Positions 23,389-35,925 of a stretch of DNA of 64,000 bases are shown here, piece by piece. The stretch comes from Saccharina japonica (lineage: Eukaryota; Sar; Phaeophyceae; Laminariales; Laminariaceae), in the NCBI GenBank assembly GCA_008828725.1, contig MEHQ01003762.1:459091-523090 (forward strand), given 5' to 3'. Made by a program: the position numbers and the translations under genes. The notes under the pieces were generated by a model. That model did not search any database and was not told where the DNA came from. It worked only from the letters and a program-made list of their open reading frames with translations. Every line of letters starts with the position of its first letter. Position 1 is the first letter of the stretch.

Positions 23389-26300
23389 TTATTTGCCAGC
23401 AAGTTCGTCGATCACCAACTGCTTGAAGATCCTGATGTACTCGGACGACATGTGGTCGTCGATGTCCTCCCCAAACTCCATCTTCATGTACGCGTCGTAG
23501 CGGCCCGCAAGGCGGTCCCAGATGCTCGTAGGCTTGATGGCCCCGCTGCAGATAGATAGCAAATGGTACAAGGCAGAATCAAAGCGTCAGGATTGTTTCG
23601 CGCACAGATCGGCAATGAGAGGGGATCGATGGAGGCGAAGGATTAACGAGAAAATAATGGACCAGGGTATTGAACAGCTATTCGTGGGCGTCCAGGCTGT
23701 AAACGTCAACACGAGCGGTAATATAATGTGTTCGTGCTGCCGCCAGGGGCCAAGCCCGCCCTATCAAGGCACAATACATCCAATATGTGTTCGTAGATTA
23801 TACTAGAACACTTTATCGACTACTTGGGAGAGTCAAACGCAGCCGGGACACTTTCGTACCCATACGGCGACATTCTGGAGAGCGCACGCGGGCGGCCCGA
23901 GTGCTTGTCGTTACCTTATACATACCATACATGCTTGATCAATTCCCATCGTGCAGTGAGCGGATTACGAGTGAAACGCGAGTATACGCCTATGTTTATG
24001 CATGGCTCCCCGATGCAAAAAGGCCGTATTCGGCACCGGGCGAGGCCCTCACTTTAGCGTCACGACACATCGCGACGACAAGTCAAAATGTCATCGACGA
24101 GGCTAACTCGTTACGAGAAACATCCCCTTATTTCGCGCTGTAAGTCTCGTTCAACCGTCGGCTGCGGCAACACCGCAGAGGCAGGCGTCGAGCGGGCAGC
24201 TTCCAGATAGCGCGTACAGTAAGAGCTCCCGGTAACATATGACTAATAGTGCTAAATAGGAGATGGAGGGAGTAAACTCGTATTTCTCACTTGCGGTTAA
24301 GGTAGACCTCGGTACCGACGTGCTCGAACGGGGGGGGCACGATACGCGGCACGATGTCGTTGTTGTTCCTGCACCGGAAGTACTTGTCCTTGAGAGCGGT
24401 GCCGTGGTTGTCCTTGTTATCGAAAATCTCGGACAGCTGTCCGTCAAACACCCTGTAGAAGAATACACCGGGGAGGGGAGTGGGGGGGTTGAAAGAGTCG
24501 AGGTGTTACGCGTGTTTACGATCAAAGATGTCGTAGCTGAGGGGAGTGTGTGGGGTATTAGACGGGAAGTAGCGGAGCGAGTGCGTGTTTGGGGGGGGGG
24601 GGTGGGCGTTTCAAAGGACCCATCAGCACCTCGATGAGCTCTTAGAACACGGACCTACCACCGAAAGGAAGCAAAGGCCAAAGGACGTGAATGCACCCCT
24701 TCAAGCCGACGGAAGCTTCAACAACAGGGAACGGTCGAGCAGTTTAGACGGATAAGGTAGACACCCTGGGACCCGTGGGCCCTACGGAAACCACGCAGTG
24801 AATATCCTGGGACCCGCCAAGCCCTTTTGCCGACCGCACACGGCACCTTGGGCTGCCGATGGTGTAAATTCCGGCGATCTTCATGTCGTGTTCGAAGGCC
24901 AGTCGGGCTCCGGCGATGGTGGCGAGGGCGCCTCCAAGCGAGTGTCCGGAGACGTACAGCTTCCGGTTCTTGCCCTCTTCCTCGCAGAGCGCTTTGATTG
25001 CTGCAAGCATGCCGTTGTCGCCGTGCCACACCGTGTCCACGCCGTCATTGAAGCCCTGCCACGGGTACGTACGTTTCCAGGAAGACGTCATAGCACGGCA
25101 TGCGAACGGGGTGTTAAGGAAGATGAATGGGGAAAAACACACCTGGGCTAGGCTAGAACTGTTCGTACCAACACGCAACATCTTGTTCAGTGTTTTGGGC
25201 CAACCACGTACTGCATTTTCGTTTTTGTTTTGAATGGTATCCTCCGCCGGATGGATTCGAAAAATCTTGTTCACTCGATTCGTACGTTTCATATTTTGAT
25301 GTGTGCCCGGAACCAATCCAATCCTGTTGTTCTTTAGTACACAGCCATTGTTGTAGTAATCAACGGTGCTGTCGCGGCAACACCAGCACAAGCTGGAGAT
25401 CCACACTGTTCTTCATGGCTTTACCGCCGCCCTCCCCTCACCGTCGAAGCTGCTTGCAACTGATGACGAAAATATGGTGCTACCCGACAGGTTGCGAGTT
25501 TTAAAAGTAGCGCTTTCGACGCCCGCCTTGACACCGTCACTGCCATCGTGGCCACCCCGCACAAACAGGCCAAAAACACGAAAGCATCGCAGCGTGTTCC
25601 TCTCTTCCGCAAATGAATCAATCCACACTACAGTATGACAGCAGTAGCTTGAGTCATTGAATTTATCATTTTCATCCACCCTTCTCCCCTGTAAATATAT
25701 CTACACACAAATGATCTGCGTAACATTCCCGGGCAGGCAAGTAGTTCCCTACCGAGTGCACATCGCAGCCTTCCCCCGTCAGGCCCCACGACTCAGGAAC
25801 CCTGGTGGGCAGGAAGTCGAGGTTGGTGGTCCAGTCTGTTAGCTCCATGGTACCGCGGAAGACGGCCATGACCACGTCGTCGTTAGCCGCGACGAAGGCC
25901 TCGGTGTCCTCGACGGCGTCGAAAATGGACCTCTCCGACGCCTTCTTGGGAGCCTTAACGCAGCAGAAAATGCCGGGCAGTTGAAAAGCGAGCGGTTGGC
26001 CCCAGGAGCAAGGTCTCAGAAATTTCAGCATCGAGTAGATCTATGATCGCGCGTGCGGACACTATATGCGGGGTTTGTGAACTGTGAAACATCACGTGCT
26101 TCTTATGTACCAATACAATAACGGATACCTCGTACCCTCATGGTATTTGGGATGTTGAATAAACATACTACTGCTGTTAACAGCAACACCTTATTGTATT
26201 TATTTGTCGTATGGCAACCATGCGGGACGACCGATACGTACTTATTCGGAATGTGCTGTTTTCCGTCGCCGAAATGACATGCTGGATGTGGATTGTTGTG

Positions 26301-26823
26301 AAATACCGCTCGCTATTAGATTAAACACACCATAAAATGCAACACATGGTAATTATTGGTGGCAGGATGTTTATATAATCATGCGGACAATCGACATTTA
26401 TTTATTTGTAATCACACGAAATACGTAGCTTCGCCTTGCCCGAATATTACTGGATATGTGTTCGGTAGGAGACGGTTGCAAGACGTTACCGGTACGTCAT
26501 ATTTCGGTGATAAAACATGATATGTGCGCTTCGTACGATTATGATGCGTATTTTGAAGTTACACAGACTGCCGTTCTCAAGCTTAAACTGATCGTGCCAC
26601 GACTTGGGGGCTTCATGAACATTGGAATTAAAGTACTATTGGTGTTGATGCTCACCTCAAACCACTTGAAGTGCTCGAAGCCCATACCAGTCACGGTCTC
26701 GTTGCCTTGGAATATGGTTTTCACTTCCTCTCTGTTCGAGTAAGCGGCTTCACACATCTCGGCGAAGAAATAGGCGTTTTGGCATGAAAACTCGTCCGAC
26801 GCCGAGTCCACTTTGAGGTCCAC
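23389..26823 (-). CDS. Class 3 lipase (alpha/beta hydrolase), five exons, 5' end not found
   Basis: Minus-strand exons are 26656-26823, 25753-25953, 24847-25055, 24291-24452 and 23389-23545 (stop TAA). Donors and acceptors are GT/AG (for example GAG|GTGAGC and CAG|GGCTTC). Phases match at all four joins, and the sum is 897 nt, i.e. 298 residues plus stop. Features of the Lipase_3 fold: EMCEAAYS near the N-terminus; AVFRGT...DWTTNLDF in exon 2; the nucleophile elbow VSGHSLGGA (Ser about 162); NNNDIVPR (Asp about 225) and FEHVGTEVY (His about 237), completing a Ser-Asp-His triad. The enzyme would hydrolyse acylglycerols or galactolipids. The first exon seen lacks an ATG, so an upstream exon (perhaps a signal peptide) is missing. 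An extra exon in the last intron (23546-24290) is possible but not required by phase. Confidence 0.88.
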
Positions 26824-26874
26824 CTGCGAACTGCGGTGGCCAAACACACACGAAATGGGTCGCTGGTCAGACAA

Positions 26875-29015
26875 AACGCGAACAATGTGTGTTTCGCCGC
26901 CGATCTTAAGAACTGCTGTGGGCCGACCATGAAAATATATATTAACGTTTTGTCAGTCACTGTGTAGCGACTGCGGGCATGAAGTTATTTTCTCTCTGCA
27001 ACAATGCTAGCAGTATTGTTAGCAACCGTCTACGAGTAGCGTGGGTGCCTAGCCTAGAAGTACGGGTAGCATCGTGCAGCGCGTTTGCAGTACAAATCTC
27101 TGCCTTGGTATTTGGACACTCTTTTTATCACCCCCCCCATCCACGCAGTTGCCGTTGCCGAAATCGTCGCCTTTTTGTCATCAAGTTTTCCCTCCGAAGC
27201 CTCAAGGGGGTTGACGTTGTGTCAGTCACCAGGTATTCATTTCGGGAACGAGATCGAAATTGCCCCGCTGTAAGCAAGCCGTCGCGACTAACCAATGCCA
27301 GGGCACACAGCTGGGACAGAGTGTGGGTGCCTAGCGTATCTACCCGCGTAATACGTACATCACGTCTTGTTTTTTTTTTGCCAACCTCCGAAACTGTTTT
27401 GGAAAGCATACCGCATGGTCGAAACCGCGTGCCACTACAGAATCGTCGGTTGGACAGGGGAAATACCAGGCTTCGAAGGATACATACAGGTACTCCTTTT
27501 AAGTGTTACCTGGCACAATCAAACATGGGTTTCTGGCAGAAAAAATATATACACCGTGCCCCGCCTGGACACTTTAGATCGCGAATGAACGGCTGGGAAC
27601 GTGTGCCACCAACTGCGTACCAGGGTGCACATGTACTACATTTGTAGTTAAGAGAAAAGCGGCAAGACACGTTGGTGTACAATTTATACCTGATGCCAAG
27701 ACACGTTGGTATACCAATTATACCTAATTCGACACAGACGCGTTATGACAAAATCACACGCAACGGAGTGGGGCGAAATCACTATATTGCTAATGATAGG
27801 ACACACCATGACAAGGCAGGTTGCCGCAGGAACGAACGCGCCCCTCCCGCGCACATGCACCATGCACACGATACCTCGAAGTGTTTTGTGCTCACCCGGA
27901 GTCATCCTCCGAAGCCGAGACCCTGGTGAGGCTGTTCCTGCTCTTGGTGTTCGCGAAGAATCCCTTCGCGTGTGACCGTTCTTCGAAGCGACTGGTCGAC
28001 TGCGAGAGTCCTGCCTTTATGCCCCTGTGGTGGTGGGGGCGGGTGGCGAGGCGAGAAGATGAACATTCGATGAACTTCGGTCCAAGGTTTGTACGAAAAT
28101 GTTGCCTCGGGTGCGTTTGAAACTGCTAGCACCAAGCGCGAAGTGCCGTGAGGTGTTGGGCGAGCCGCATAAAGGGTGAGCTGCATCCTACTAAGTTCCT
28201 TCGTTTTCGAAGATAGCTGGCTGTTTGGTTCTTTGGGTTGGCTCACGTTGTCGAAGTGTTCATGCGTCCAAATAAGATCGATGAAAAGATCCAGTGTGGA
28301 CCCCCCACGAGGCAAGCTGTGCCCATCAAGAAACATCCTTCGTGAGGGATGGCCGTGCATTGTCGAGGAATAGCCGCGCATGGTGCCCGATTACTTCCTC
28401 GAACGCTATTACTACATATTGATGCTTTGCGTGGGCACACGCTGAACGTGTTTGGTTACGTATGAAGATAATATCGACGAATATGTCCCAGGGGCGGAGC
28501 CCCCACCGGACGTACCCTCCGAGTACCTTTCAACGTAAAAGAAAAAATGCCACAATGCGCCTTCAGCATCGGAAATCCTCAGGATTGACAACGTCCCGAG
28601 TGCCCGACGACCTCGTGGGGGCATCTATCTGGTCAAGGTGACAATCCCCACAACATCCGTCATACAACGCATTGCGTGTTCTGATCGCTGACATCGCTCT
28701 GCTCTGTTGCTGGTAGTCATTTATTTTGCTCCGTGAGACGCACCTGGTAAAATATAAAATATACCTGGTATGCTATTAATAGCCTTGTTTTCTGGTACTG
28801 CTGTATATATCATACGAGTATCACAACATAGTTCGAAAAAAACGTTGACGGTGATGACATTGACGGGCGTATCGTATCGATCGTTGTTTTGTTATTTTGC
28901 GCGCCATAAGACGGCGAGTCTCGCGCCATATATCGGCGAAACCCAACTCCACCGAGAAAATAGAAGCCGGTGTACTCATATCTGAACCACAACGTGTAAT
29001 TCAGAAGACGGCTAA
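26875..29015. other. Stretch upstream of the lipase gene, no supported gene
   Basis: A 222-codon plus frame at 26979-27647 has no motif and looks non-coding. Near 27050 and 27325 lie two diverged copies of a GGGTGCCTAGC segment. The minus strand at 28115-28200 shares the block CAGGATGCAGCTCACCCT... (with TAGGATGCAG here) with plus 7085-7160, so it is a dispersed repeat. TACCTGGTA (28762) and CTATTAATAG (28773) lie 2 bp apart. Confidence 0.45.
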
Positions 29016-29020
29016 TTATT

Positions 29021-29385
29021 GTATCCTTTTTTTTTGTTTTTTTTCGTTCATCCCTTTTATTATCTTCGCCCTTCTTTTCTCTCCTCCCTACACATATACA
29101 ATAGTCGTAAAAACTCAGGTCCGGGGTCACAAAGTAGGCTCCTCTCTCTCCTCCCCCACTGCAGTTCGTGCCTTCCATTTTTATCGCGAAAGTACTTCAA
29201 CCTCCCTTGTCGACTCACATCGAGTTGTGCCCACCCACGCTACTATAGGCGCTCTTGGCAGTTGATTCCGTTTTTATTTTATTTTTGCAAATAGACTCAA
29301 ACGTCCGACCCACGTGAGGTTCGAACCCCGTAAACCAACTCTTAGAAGCATTCGAGAGTACCACTACGTAGACCGTCGGGGCGGT
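29021..29385 (-). mobile_element. SINE copy 2 (type II tRNA-like head)
   Basis: It has the same body as copy 1 (plus-strand view: TCCGGGGTCACAAAGTAGGC, TATCGCGA, CCCTTGTCGACTC) and a T-rich right-to-left tail. The head differs: on the minus strand GCCCCGACGGTCTACGTAG, then CTCGAATGCTTCTAAGAGTT, then B box GGGTTCGAACCTC. This head also occurs in the 45.7-kb copy. Confidence 0.8.
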
Positions 29386-31020
29386 ACTATGAATTGGTCG
29401 ACCTCATATTTTATACACACATATTATATTATATACGATAGCTTTCGTATTCTGTAGTTCTGGCACCATTTTTTCACGCTTTTACTTCGTGGCATGTAAC
29501 CTGGCAGAAGTTATATTTAGGGCAACTCGTAGCCAAAAAAAGGTACACCTGTTCCATGTGATCCAAAATAAGGTATTAGTGAAACCAAGTTGAAACGACC
29601 CCGCCACATATTTTATACCTGATGAGGTAATTTTCGCCATGATAGGGGAGAGTGTTGAAAGGCTTAGGTTGGGTGTGTGATTGGTTGACCTTTTACCAGT
29701 AGTCCAACGGACTAAGGCCCCCCCCCGTGCTCTTTGAAGTTTCGCCCGTCTTCGAAGAACCCCGCTTGCAAACAGCGGCATTAAGTTCCTTTCCTCGTAT
29801 ATATCATACTAAATCTGCAAAAACTGAGCCCCCCTCGACGCGGAGTGTGTGGCAGCCGAACTTTTCGTATAAGTCTGTCCATTACGAACTACTGTATACG
29901 GTATACGAGCGTATGATAATAGTATATCATATGATATTCATTCGTGGAAACATTGTACCAGGTACGTATATCGAGCGTATATACGTATAAAAAAAAAGAA
30001 AAAAAAGCAAGGCAAGGTAACCAGCCGAAGAGATCAGTCACCCCGTGGTGTGCCCGACGCCGCTTCGCAGGGTGGGTACGTGCCGGAAGATACGAATCTC
30101 CCTCGCACGCAGGAACTCACCGAGACGCCGTGGAAGTCCCTGCTGCCGGAGTCGCCACGAACGCGCTTTGGTGCGAAGGCGTCCTGATCCCTTGAGTACG
30201 AACCCACCTGTTAGTTGTTGTTGTGCAGCAAAAAAAAACGGGGCCCGAAATTCAGTTTATTATTACTCTTAATAATATGCTATTATTCTATTTAAATAAT
30301 AATGTTATTGCCATCCGACGATGTGTAGGTAGCATGATGAGCTTCAACGTTGATCACACTACGTATGATTATTATTATTTGTCAATAGTAACACTCATAT
30401 AATATGTATTACGTATATGATATTATAGAACTCCGAAAGAAGAAAACGAAAAACTTGATTGATTCCACCCGAAGCACAACTCATTGATCGTTTTCGGCGT
30501 GTGTCGTTATTCATGAACAATTATAAGTTACTGCTGGTGTGCTTGACTTGTATCATCAGTTAAAATTAAAAATCAATAATTCGTAAAATTAAGACGATAA
30601 TTAATAATAAACTACGAGCTTGGATGCGGCTTACGACTTAAGAATTGAACGTAAAGAGTGCATATTGGGAAGAAGGAGGGAGCAAGGACAACAAATGGAG
30701 TATTGTTGATAAATCTTGGCGGGAAGCAGACATAGAAGGGTGTTAGACTGTACGCATAGGTTTCCTTGGTTTCCGTGGTTTTCTGCTTTTGGGAATTTTA
30801 TGAGTGATCAACGCTGAAGATCATGCTGCACATTGTCGGATGGCAAAGATAATAATAAACTACGTACCATTAATAAGAGTTGTACGTATTCAAATAATAT
30901 ATATATTCGTTCGGAAATCCACATCTACCAGAGTACATACTGGTGGTTCGTTTTTCATTGTGGCCCCTCCAGGCTCCAAGTGGGTCCAGTGTTGTTTTGT
31001 CTTTTTGTTGTGCGCGCCTG
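29386..31020. other. AT-rich intergenic stretch
   Basis: No gene. The segment 29730-29850 resembles 44240-44385 (shared CCGCTTGCAAACAGCGG...AAGTTC and a CTTGACGCGG-like block), so it is a dispersed repeat. TACCAGGTA lies at 29956. Confidence 0.45.
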
Positions 31021-31029
31021 ACCTACGAG

Positions 31030-31425
31030 CACCATTTTTTTTTGTTTCCTCTCGTTTTCGTTTTTTTCTTCTTTCTTTCACACATCTGGATTGCTAGCAG
31101 GGTAGGGTAGGCAGTTTTGTGACTACTTTCTTCCCTCGTTGCCTCTCGTCGAATTGTGCCTATACCAGGCGCTTTCGACCGCAGTTAAATAGTAATAATA
31201 GTTGAGTTGTTGGTGTCTTTTTAAAATAAAAATTTCCATATGGAGACTCAAGCCCTGACCCCAACCTTATAGCAGTGCGTGTGTGTTCTTCACATTATAC
31301 CTTCCTTTCTACCCTTCGACATCCAACACACCCAGTGTCCGTGCCGATTTTTCAGTAATCGTGGTTGACTGCTACTAATAATGATGATAATAATAATAAT
31401 AACAATGTAGACCACCGGGGCGACC
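31030..31425 (-). mobile_element. SINE copy 3 with an insertion near the head
   Basis: Body motifs (CTTCCCTCGTTGCCTCTCGTCGAATTGTG) and a GACCACCGGGGCGACC head end are separated by an insertion of about 135 bp (31270-31405). The insertion contains a copy of the ACACCCAGTGTCCGTGCCG repeat and an (AAT)n tract. This is nested repeat structure. Confidence 0.65.
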
Positions 31426-31989
31426 GTACGCTCGTCGTGTGGTTCCAACTATTATAATCGTATCATACCTGTACATGAAATACTGTATACAACAGCTACT
31501 ACTGCTGTAGCTGCATTATGTAGTAGGTAGCCCCTTTCATAACTTTAAAGGGACCTTACTCTGCTGTACGTACGAGTATTGGAGGGGTTGGAAGTCCATT
31601 CCCTGGTACTCGTAGGTTTTATGTAGCAACATCCCTCATCAGTCATCAGAGTTGGCACCGGCCCCTTACAGATTACAGACAGCGAAAAAATGAAAAATGG
31701 AGGCCATAAATGTGATGTCTATATTATATCATATATCGTATATATTATTTTTTTTTAATATGTATATGTACACGTTTACGCATCTTTCATACCTGATCCG
31801 ATATATCGACAAAACGCCAACAATCACAGCAAGCAACGACACCAACCAGTGGCATTGATTGATATTTGAGTCATTCATGGTGATGCAGTCAGCATGTACG
31901 ATGTACGAAACTGAGGCTATTTTGAGGAAGAAACGTATATACGTCAGTATAATACTACTTTTTATAATATTCTGTAACGTACAGTACAC

Positions 31990-32152
31990 GACACCTATTA
32001 ATAACAAGAAACAGGAAATCTGGTCCAGGCTGGATTTCTTATTTGAAAGAAGCTGCTTTCTAGACTAACTTCAAAATAAAGACTTCATAATTTCTTATTT
32101 CCCTCTAAATCTCAGCCTGGATTTCTTATTAGCCTGTTTCTTATTAGGTGTC
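31990..32152. mobile_element. Foldback MITE, GACACCTA termini
   Basis: The left arm is GACACCTA-[TTAATAAC]-AAGAAACAGG...CAGGCTGGATTTCTTA. The right arm is its reverse complement, ending CCTGTTTCTTATTAGGTGTC. The bracketed bases interrupt the left arm only. Related sequence lies at 34190-34320 and, as a partial copy, at 46364-46410. Confidence 0.75.
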
Positions 32153-32384
32153 CTGTATATACAAAACAAAATAATGGTACGGGACAAGATATGCGGACCA
32201 CTCTTTGCTCTCGGATTGATTGCGGTGTCACTTGTATTCGAGCATACCGGTACGCGTATAACGTATATAACATGTGCATACATACATACATACATCATAT
32301 GTATGGCAGATGGATGAAGTATATACCGCACTTGACCTGGTACCAGTATGTAGTATGTAGTACCCGATACGTGTTGTATACGTA

Positions 32385-32675
32385 TGTATGTCCATCCCAT
32401 TTATTATCTTCGCACTTCCGTCTTTCTCCCTCCCTAGCCATAACTCAGATCCGGGGTCACAAAGTCGGCTCCTCTCCCTCCTCCCCCACTACGGTTCTTG
32501 CCTTGGTTTTTATCGCGAGGAGATTTCAGCACTTGCTTACCCACGCTATATTATGCGCTCTCGACAGCAGTCGGTGTCATTTGAGAATAAAAACCTCCAT
32601 GGGGAGAATCGAACCCTCGACATCCGGCCCAAAAGGCTTCGTGGCTACTATTAATAGTTAGACCACCGGGGCGAC
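32385..32675 (-). mobile_element. SINE copy 4 (type I head with micro-insertion in the A box)
   Basis: It is nearly identical to copy 1 along the body. In the head the A box reads GGTCTAACTATTAATAGTAGCC where copy 1 has GGTCTAACTGGTAGCC. The GG has therefore been replaced by ATTAATAG, which would disrupt the Pol III A box. The B box GGTTCGATTCT is intact. Confidence 0.82.
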
Positions 32676-32837
32676 CGGCGTATTTACACAGTAGTAGTAC
32701 GAATGAATGTTGTGTTCACTCATATTATTATTGTTTCGTATTAATAATAGTTTTGTCTGTGAGGTTGGCTTATGTATTATATACCAGGTATGCGAGTATA
32801 CGATTTATTTGTTTCAGTTATTTTGTGTCATTCCCAC

Positions 32838-33035
32838 CGACGCGAGTCGACGAGGGAAGTCTCGCGATAAGAAAACAAAGTCTCAGGACAAAACCTCGGA
32901 CAAACAGGAGAGCCGGCTATTATATACGGTAACATGTGACCCCGGATCTGAGTTACGACTGCTGCTATTAATGTTGAGGCATGAAGACTGATAGGAGTGA
33001 GAGCGAGAAGCACCGCGAGAAGAAGGGGAAAGATA
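32838..33035 (+). mobile_element. SINE copy 5, partial, opposite orientation
   Basis: The plus strand contains GTCGACGAGGGAAG, then CTCGCGATAAGAAAAC, GTGACCCCGGATCTGAGTTACG and GAAAGATAATAAATCGG. This is the SINE body in the opposite direction to copy 4, 160 bp away. Head absent; short insertions and deletions present. Confidence 0.65.
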
Positions 33036-33310
33036 ATAAATCGGAAAACAAAAACAAACACACAGATAGAGATATATGTGTATTCATCACGGCAGTTTTA
33101 TTTTATTTTACTTTTTTTCCGATATATATATATTATTCTCCCACTCCAGGGTTCGTTGTTGGAGCCTCACAGTCTTCAGGACTCAAATGACCGCGGAATC
33201 GATTTCAACCACAGCACTTTTTCAAGTAGACCTGGGCACGATTTCAACCAGGCAGGGGTGTGATACGAGTCAAGTCTCCGATATTTATAGAACGAGCCAT
33301 CCATACTAAC

Positions 33311-33468
33311 TGTTGGCATTTCTCCGTGGGACGATTATACTATATATTAATAGTTGGTATTTCTCCGTGAGACGATCGGCTCCCGCCCATCATATTCATA
33401 CTATTATTAGGTACAGAACTGTTCAGTAGTTGGTATTTCTCCGTGGGACGATCGGCTCCCGTCCGCGG
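33311..33468 (+). repeat. Three copies of a TTGGTATTTCTCCGTGGGACGAT repeat
   Basis: Copies of about 35 bp start near 33311, 33352 and 33428. The last two share the longer extension CGATCGGCTCCCG. Spacing is irregular, so they are clustered rather than strictly tandem. Confidence 0.7.
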
Positions 33469-33854
33469 CTGCGCCGCCGTTGCCCTTACACAGCACACAC
33501 ACAGCACACAGCCACAGACAGCAAGCACTTCAGCGGATACATCACCCCGTTGCTCTGCCGCACAAGTACTGCCTGCGCACGGCACAACTCAAAATACGAT
33601 GCAACCAAGTATAGACTTGTGTGTACAGATAATACGTGTACGTATATATACAGATAGAGAGTGTCAGGTAATAGTCTATATCGCCAAGTACATTCGACGT
33701 AGGAATCCAGGTTGGTGTGTATCACTTTGCGTACCTGGTATGTGTGTAATCCTGGAGATACGAGACGCTTTTGCACTGCTCTGTTCGCCTCAGAACTGGA
33801 GGAGGTTGGGCGTGTTTTCCGTCGTATCTATTTATTAGTGCTTCATATCGTACC

Positions 33855-34395
33855 TTCTCTTCTTTTTTTTCCATCTCCCTTTTATTTTTTCTTCGCCCTT
33901 CTTTTCTCTCTCCTTCATGTAATATTAAAAAACTTAAAAAAACACAGCTGTGAGATCGAGGATTTTATCGAAACTCATCTTTGCAAGCTGCGTGGGATAT
34001 CATATGATATGATATCATAGGATACTTCCATCGCGCGAACTACGGGTTTTGAGGGAACAAAATCTGACATCTTATCTGTGGAACTGAAGGGAGGTCACAA
34101 TATGTCGTAACTCAGATCTGGGGTCACAACGTAGGTTCCTCTCCCTCCTCCCCCACTACAGTACATGCCACATAGTGTGAAAGCCAGGCTGATATTTTAG
34201 AGGAACATAAGAAATTCGGGAGTCGTTATCTTGAAATTATAGTGTAGGAAGCACCCTCTCTCAGGTAAGAAATCCAGCCAGGGCCAGATTTCCTGTTGCT
34301 TATTATTAATAGGTGTCCTGTACTGCTGTTGTACTACGGTTCGTGCCTTGAATTTGTATCGCGAGAAGACTTCACCCCTTGCTTCCCTCGTCGAT
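33855..34395 (-). mobile_element. SINE copy 6 broken by two inserted repeats
   Basis: Body pieces lie at 33855-33920, 34104-34171 and 34331-34395. Between them, 33921-34103 holds a segment with CAGCTGTGAGATCGAGGATT, whose reverse complement recurs at 34845-34885 and 37028-37070. The second insert, 34172-34330, is a MITE related to 31990-32152 ending TTATTATTAATAGGTGTC. Confidence 0.65.
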
Positions 34396-34404
34396 ATTTA
34401 TTTG

Positions 34405-34545
34405 TCGCAACTCAGATCCGGGGTACCACAGTAAGTAGGCTCTTGTCCCCCCCTCCCCACTACGGTCCGTGCCTTGCATTTTTATCGCGAGAATATTTCA
34501 GCACTTTCTTCCCTCGTCGACTCTCCTCGTCGAATTGTGCTACTT
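34405..34545 (-). mobile_element. SINE copy 7, partial body
   Basis: It repeats the body block from GTCGCAACTCAGATCCGGGG to CGTCGAATTGTGC directly beside copy 6. Its own poly-T tail side and head are missing. Confidence 0.65.
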
Positions 34546-34559
34546 ACTGCTGCCGTTTA

Positions 34560-34690
34560 TATCAATGTAGCGTATTGTTGTTGTTGTTGTTGTTGTCTTC
34601 ACATTAAACTCGTTTCAGTTGCTAATCCCTCTGTAGCCTGATCTAGCAAGATCACGGCCCGTGGTCACAAAAGTGCTACTCGTAGAGCCA
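34560..34690 (-). repeat. (AAC)n-tailed dispersed repeat
   Basis: On the minus strand: GTGACCACGGGCCGTG..., then TTTAATGTGAAGACAACAAC and an (AAC)n tail. The arrangement at 59895-60022 is similar. An (AAC)n tail after a fixed 3' end suggests a retroposon end. Confidence 0.55.
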
Positions 34691-35089
34691 TCAGAGAATC
34701 CTAAAGAACACGTACACTTAGCAGGGAAAGGATACACAAGTCCGAAAAGGTACACCTAAAATCCCTACAGCATGTTATGCGTGTCCGTATACTGCTGTAT
34801 ATAAATATATCAACAAGGTATTATTAAACTCAGCCACGAGCAAATATGAGTTTCGACGAAATCCTCCATCTCACAGAGCTGTTTTTTATTTTTTTTATAT
34901 ATATACCTCAAGTGGGCCGCAGGTTATGTTGTTGTCGCGTATTATTACATACCAGGTACGTATAATATAATACCAGGTACCAGGTAGTATGAAACCTCTC
35001 AGTTTTTTTTTTTGCATCAGACTGGCGGACTGTACTTGTAGACAAGAAACAAGAAACCCGGACTCCCAAAAATACAAATAAAAGCAGCC

Positions 35090-35090
35090 C

Positions 35091-35121
<31 letters not shown>
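35090..35121 (+). repeat. Poly-C tract of about 30 nt
   Basis: There is an uninterrupted C run, with short flanks TCC and CGCGGCCCC. The minus strand is a G run able to form quadruplexes. Its length is likely unreliable in sequencing. Confidence 0.9.
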
Positions 35122-35122
<1 letters not shown>

Positions 35123-35851
35123 CGGCCCCTTCCACTCCCCCCTATTCTACCGCCCGCATTCGCCTTGGTTTTTGTCCGGCGTCGCTCCCATTCCTTTCCG
35201 AATCGCGTCTGTTTGTCCATGCTATTATTATTGTTGTAAATATAATATACCGCCTTGCGATCGGTTCGACCAAAAACCCCGCCTACAGCAGTTCAGTTCT
35301 GAATCAGTTGTTCTTTTTAGTTATTGAAGTCGAAGCCTAACAAGTTTGCTGGTCACAGCTGTGCCTACTCGTAGTACCCTTTCCTGGAAAATCCAACGTG
35401 GCCGTAAGCACTTACTTGCTGAAAATATATACGAATTCCCCTCAGGCAATCGTGCAACAAGCAAGTTAGGGTGGTCACGTGGTCACGGCGATGATGAGGT
35501 CACACATTTGGCACGAGACACGAAAACACCGACACACATAACTACCTGGTGGTGGTGTTACTACATGTACGAGTATGTAACAGGTGTTTTATACGACCAG
35601 GTAGTATGGAAAAAAAAGAGTAGGTAGAGTACGTCGGGCTGCAAACTTCGATAACAAAGCAGGACAAGGGACTCTACCTGAAAATACTGAGTAAGGTTAC
35701 GCACCTATCTGTGTAGTATATCTATCGAGGGAGCTTCTAAACTTGAACCGCAGAGGCGGCGGTGCGGCGACAGTATACCCACGATCGAACTCGCGGCGTC
35801 GCGATAGACCACTTATTACCATGCGTATTTATGGCTTGCGCTGCGACTCAC

Positions 35852-35925
35852 CGGGAACCCCCAAAGTCCTCTGCTCCTGCAGTCGCCGCGTAGGCCAACA
35901 CCATCGTCGTCATGGTGCCCTTCAT
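35852..35925 (-). CDS. 74-nt first exon with signal-peptide-like start (paralogue of 61206-61279)
   Basis: The minus strand starts ATG and reads MKGTMTTMVLAYAATAGAED then FGGSR. It ends at a good donor CCCG|GTGAGT after 74 nt (24 codons plus 2 nt). The same exon, same length and phase, occurs at 61206-61279 with a few substitutions (M/I, A/G, G/V). The short hydrophobic stretch with an Ala-rich end looks like a secretion signal. Similarity continues upstream of the ATG on both copies. I could not identify the downstream exons. Confidence 0.5.

Noticed and set aside
24263-24637. 124-codon plus-strand ORF over the lipase gene
   Set aside because: It is antisense to lipase exon 4, which contains the catalytic Asp and His motifs.
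26979-27647. 222-codon ORF as the 5' part of a lipase-linked gene
   Set aside because: It is on the opposite strand to the lipase, lacks motifs, and contains a T homopolymer and repeat-like segments.
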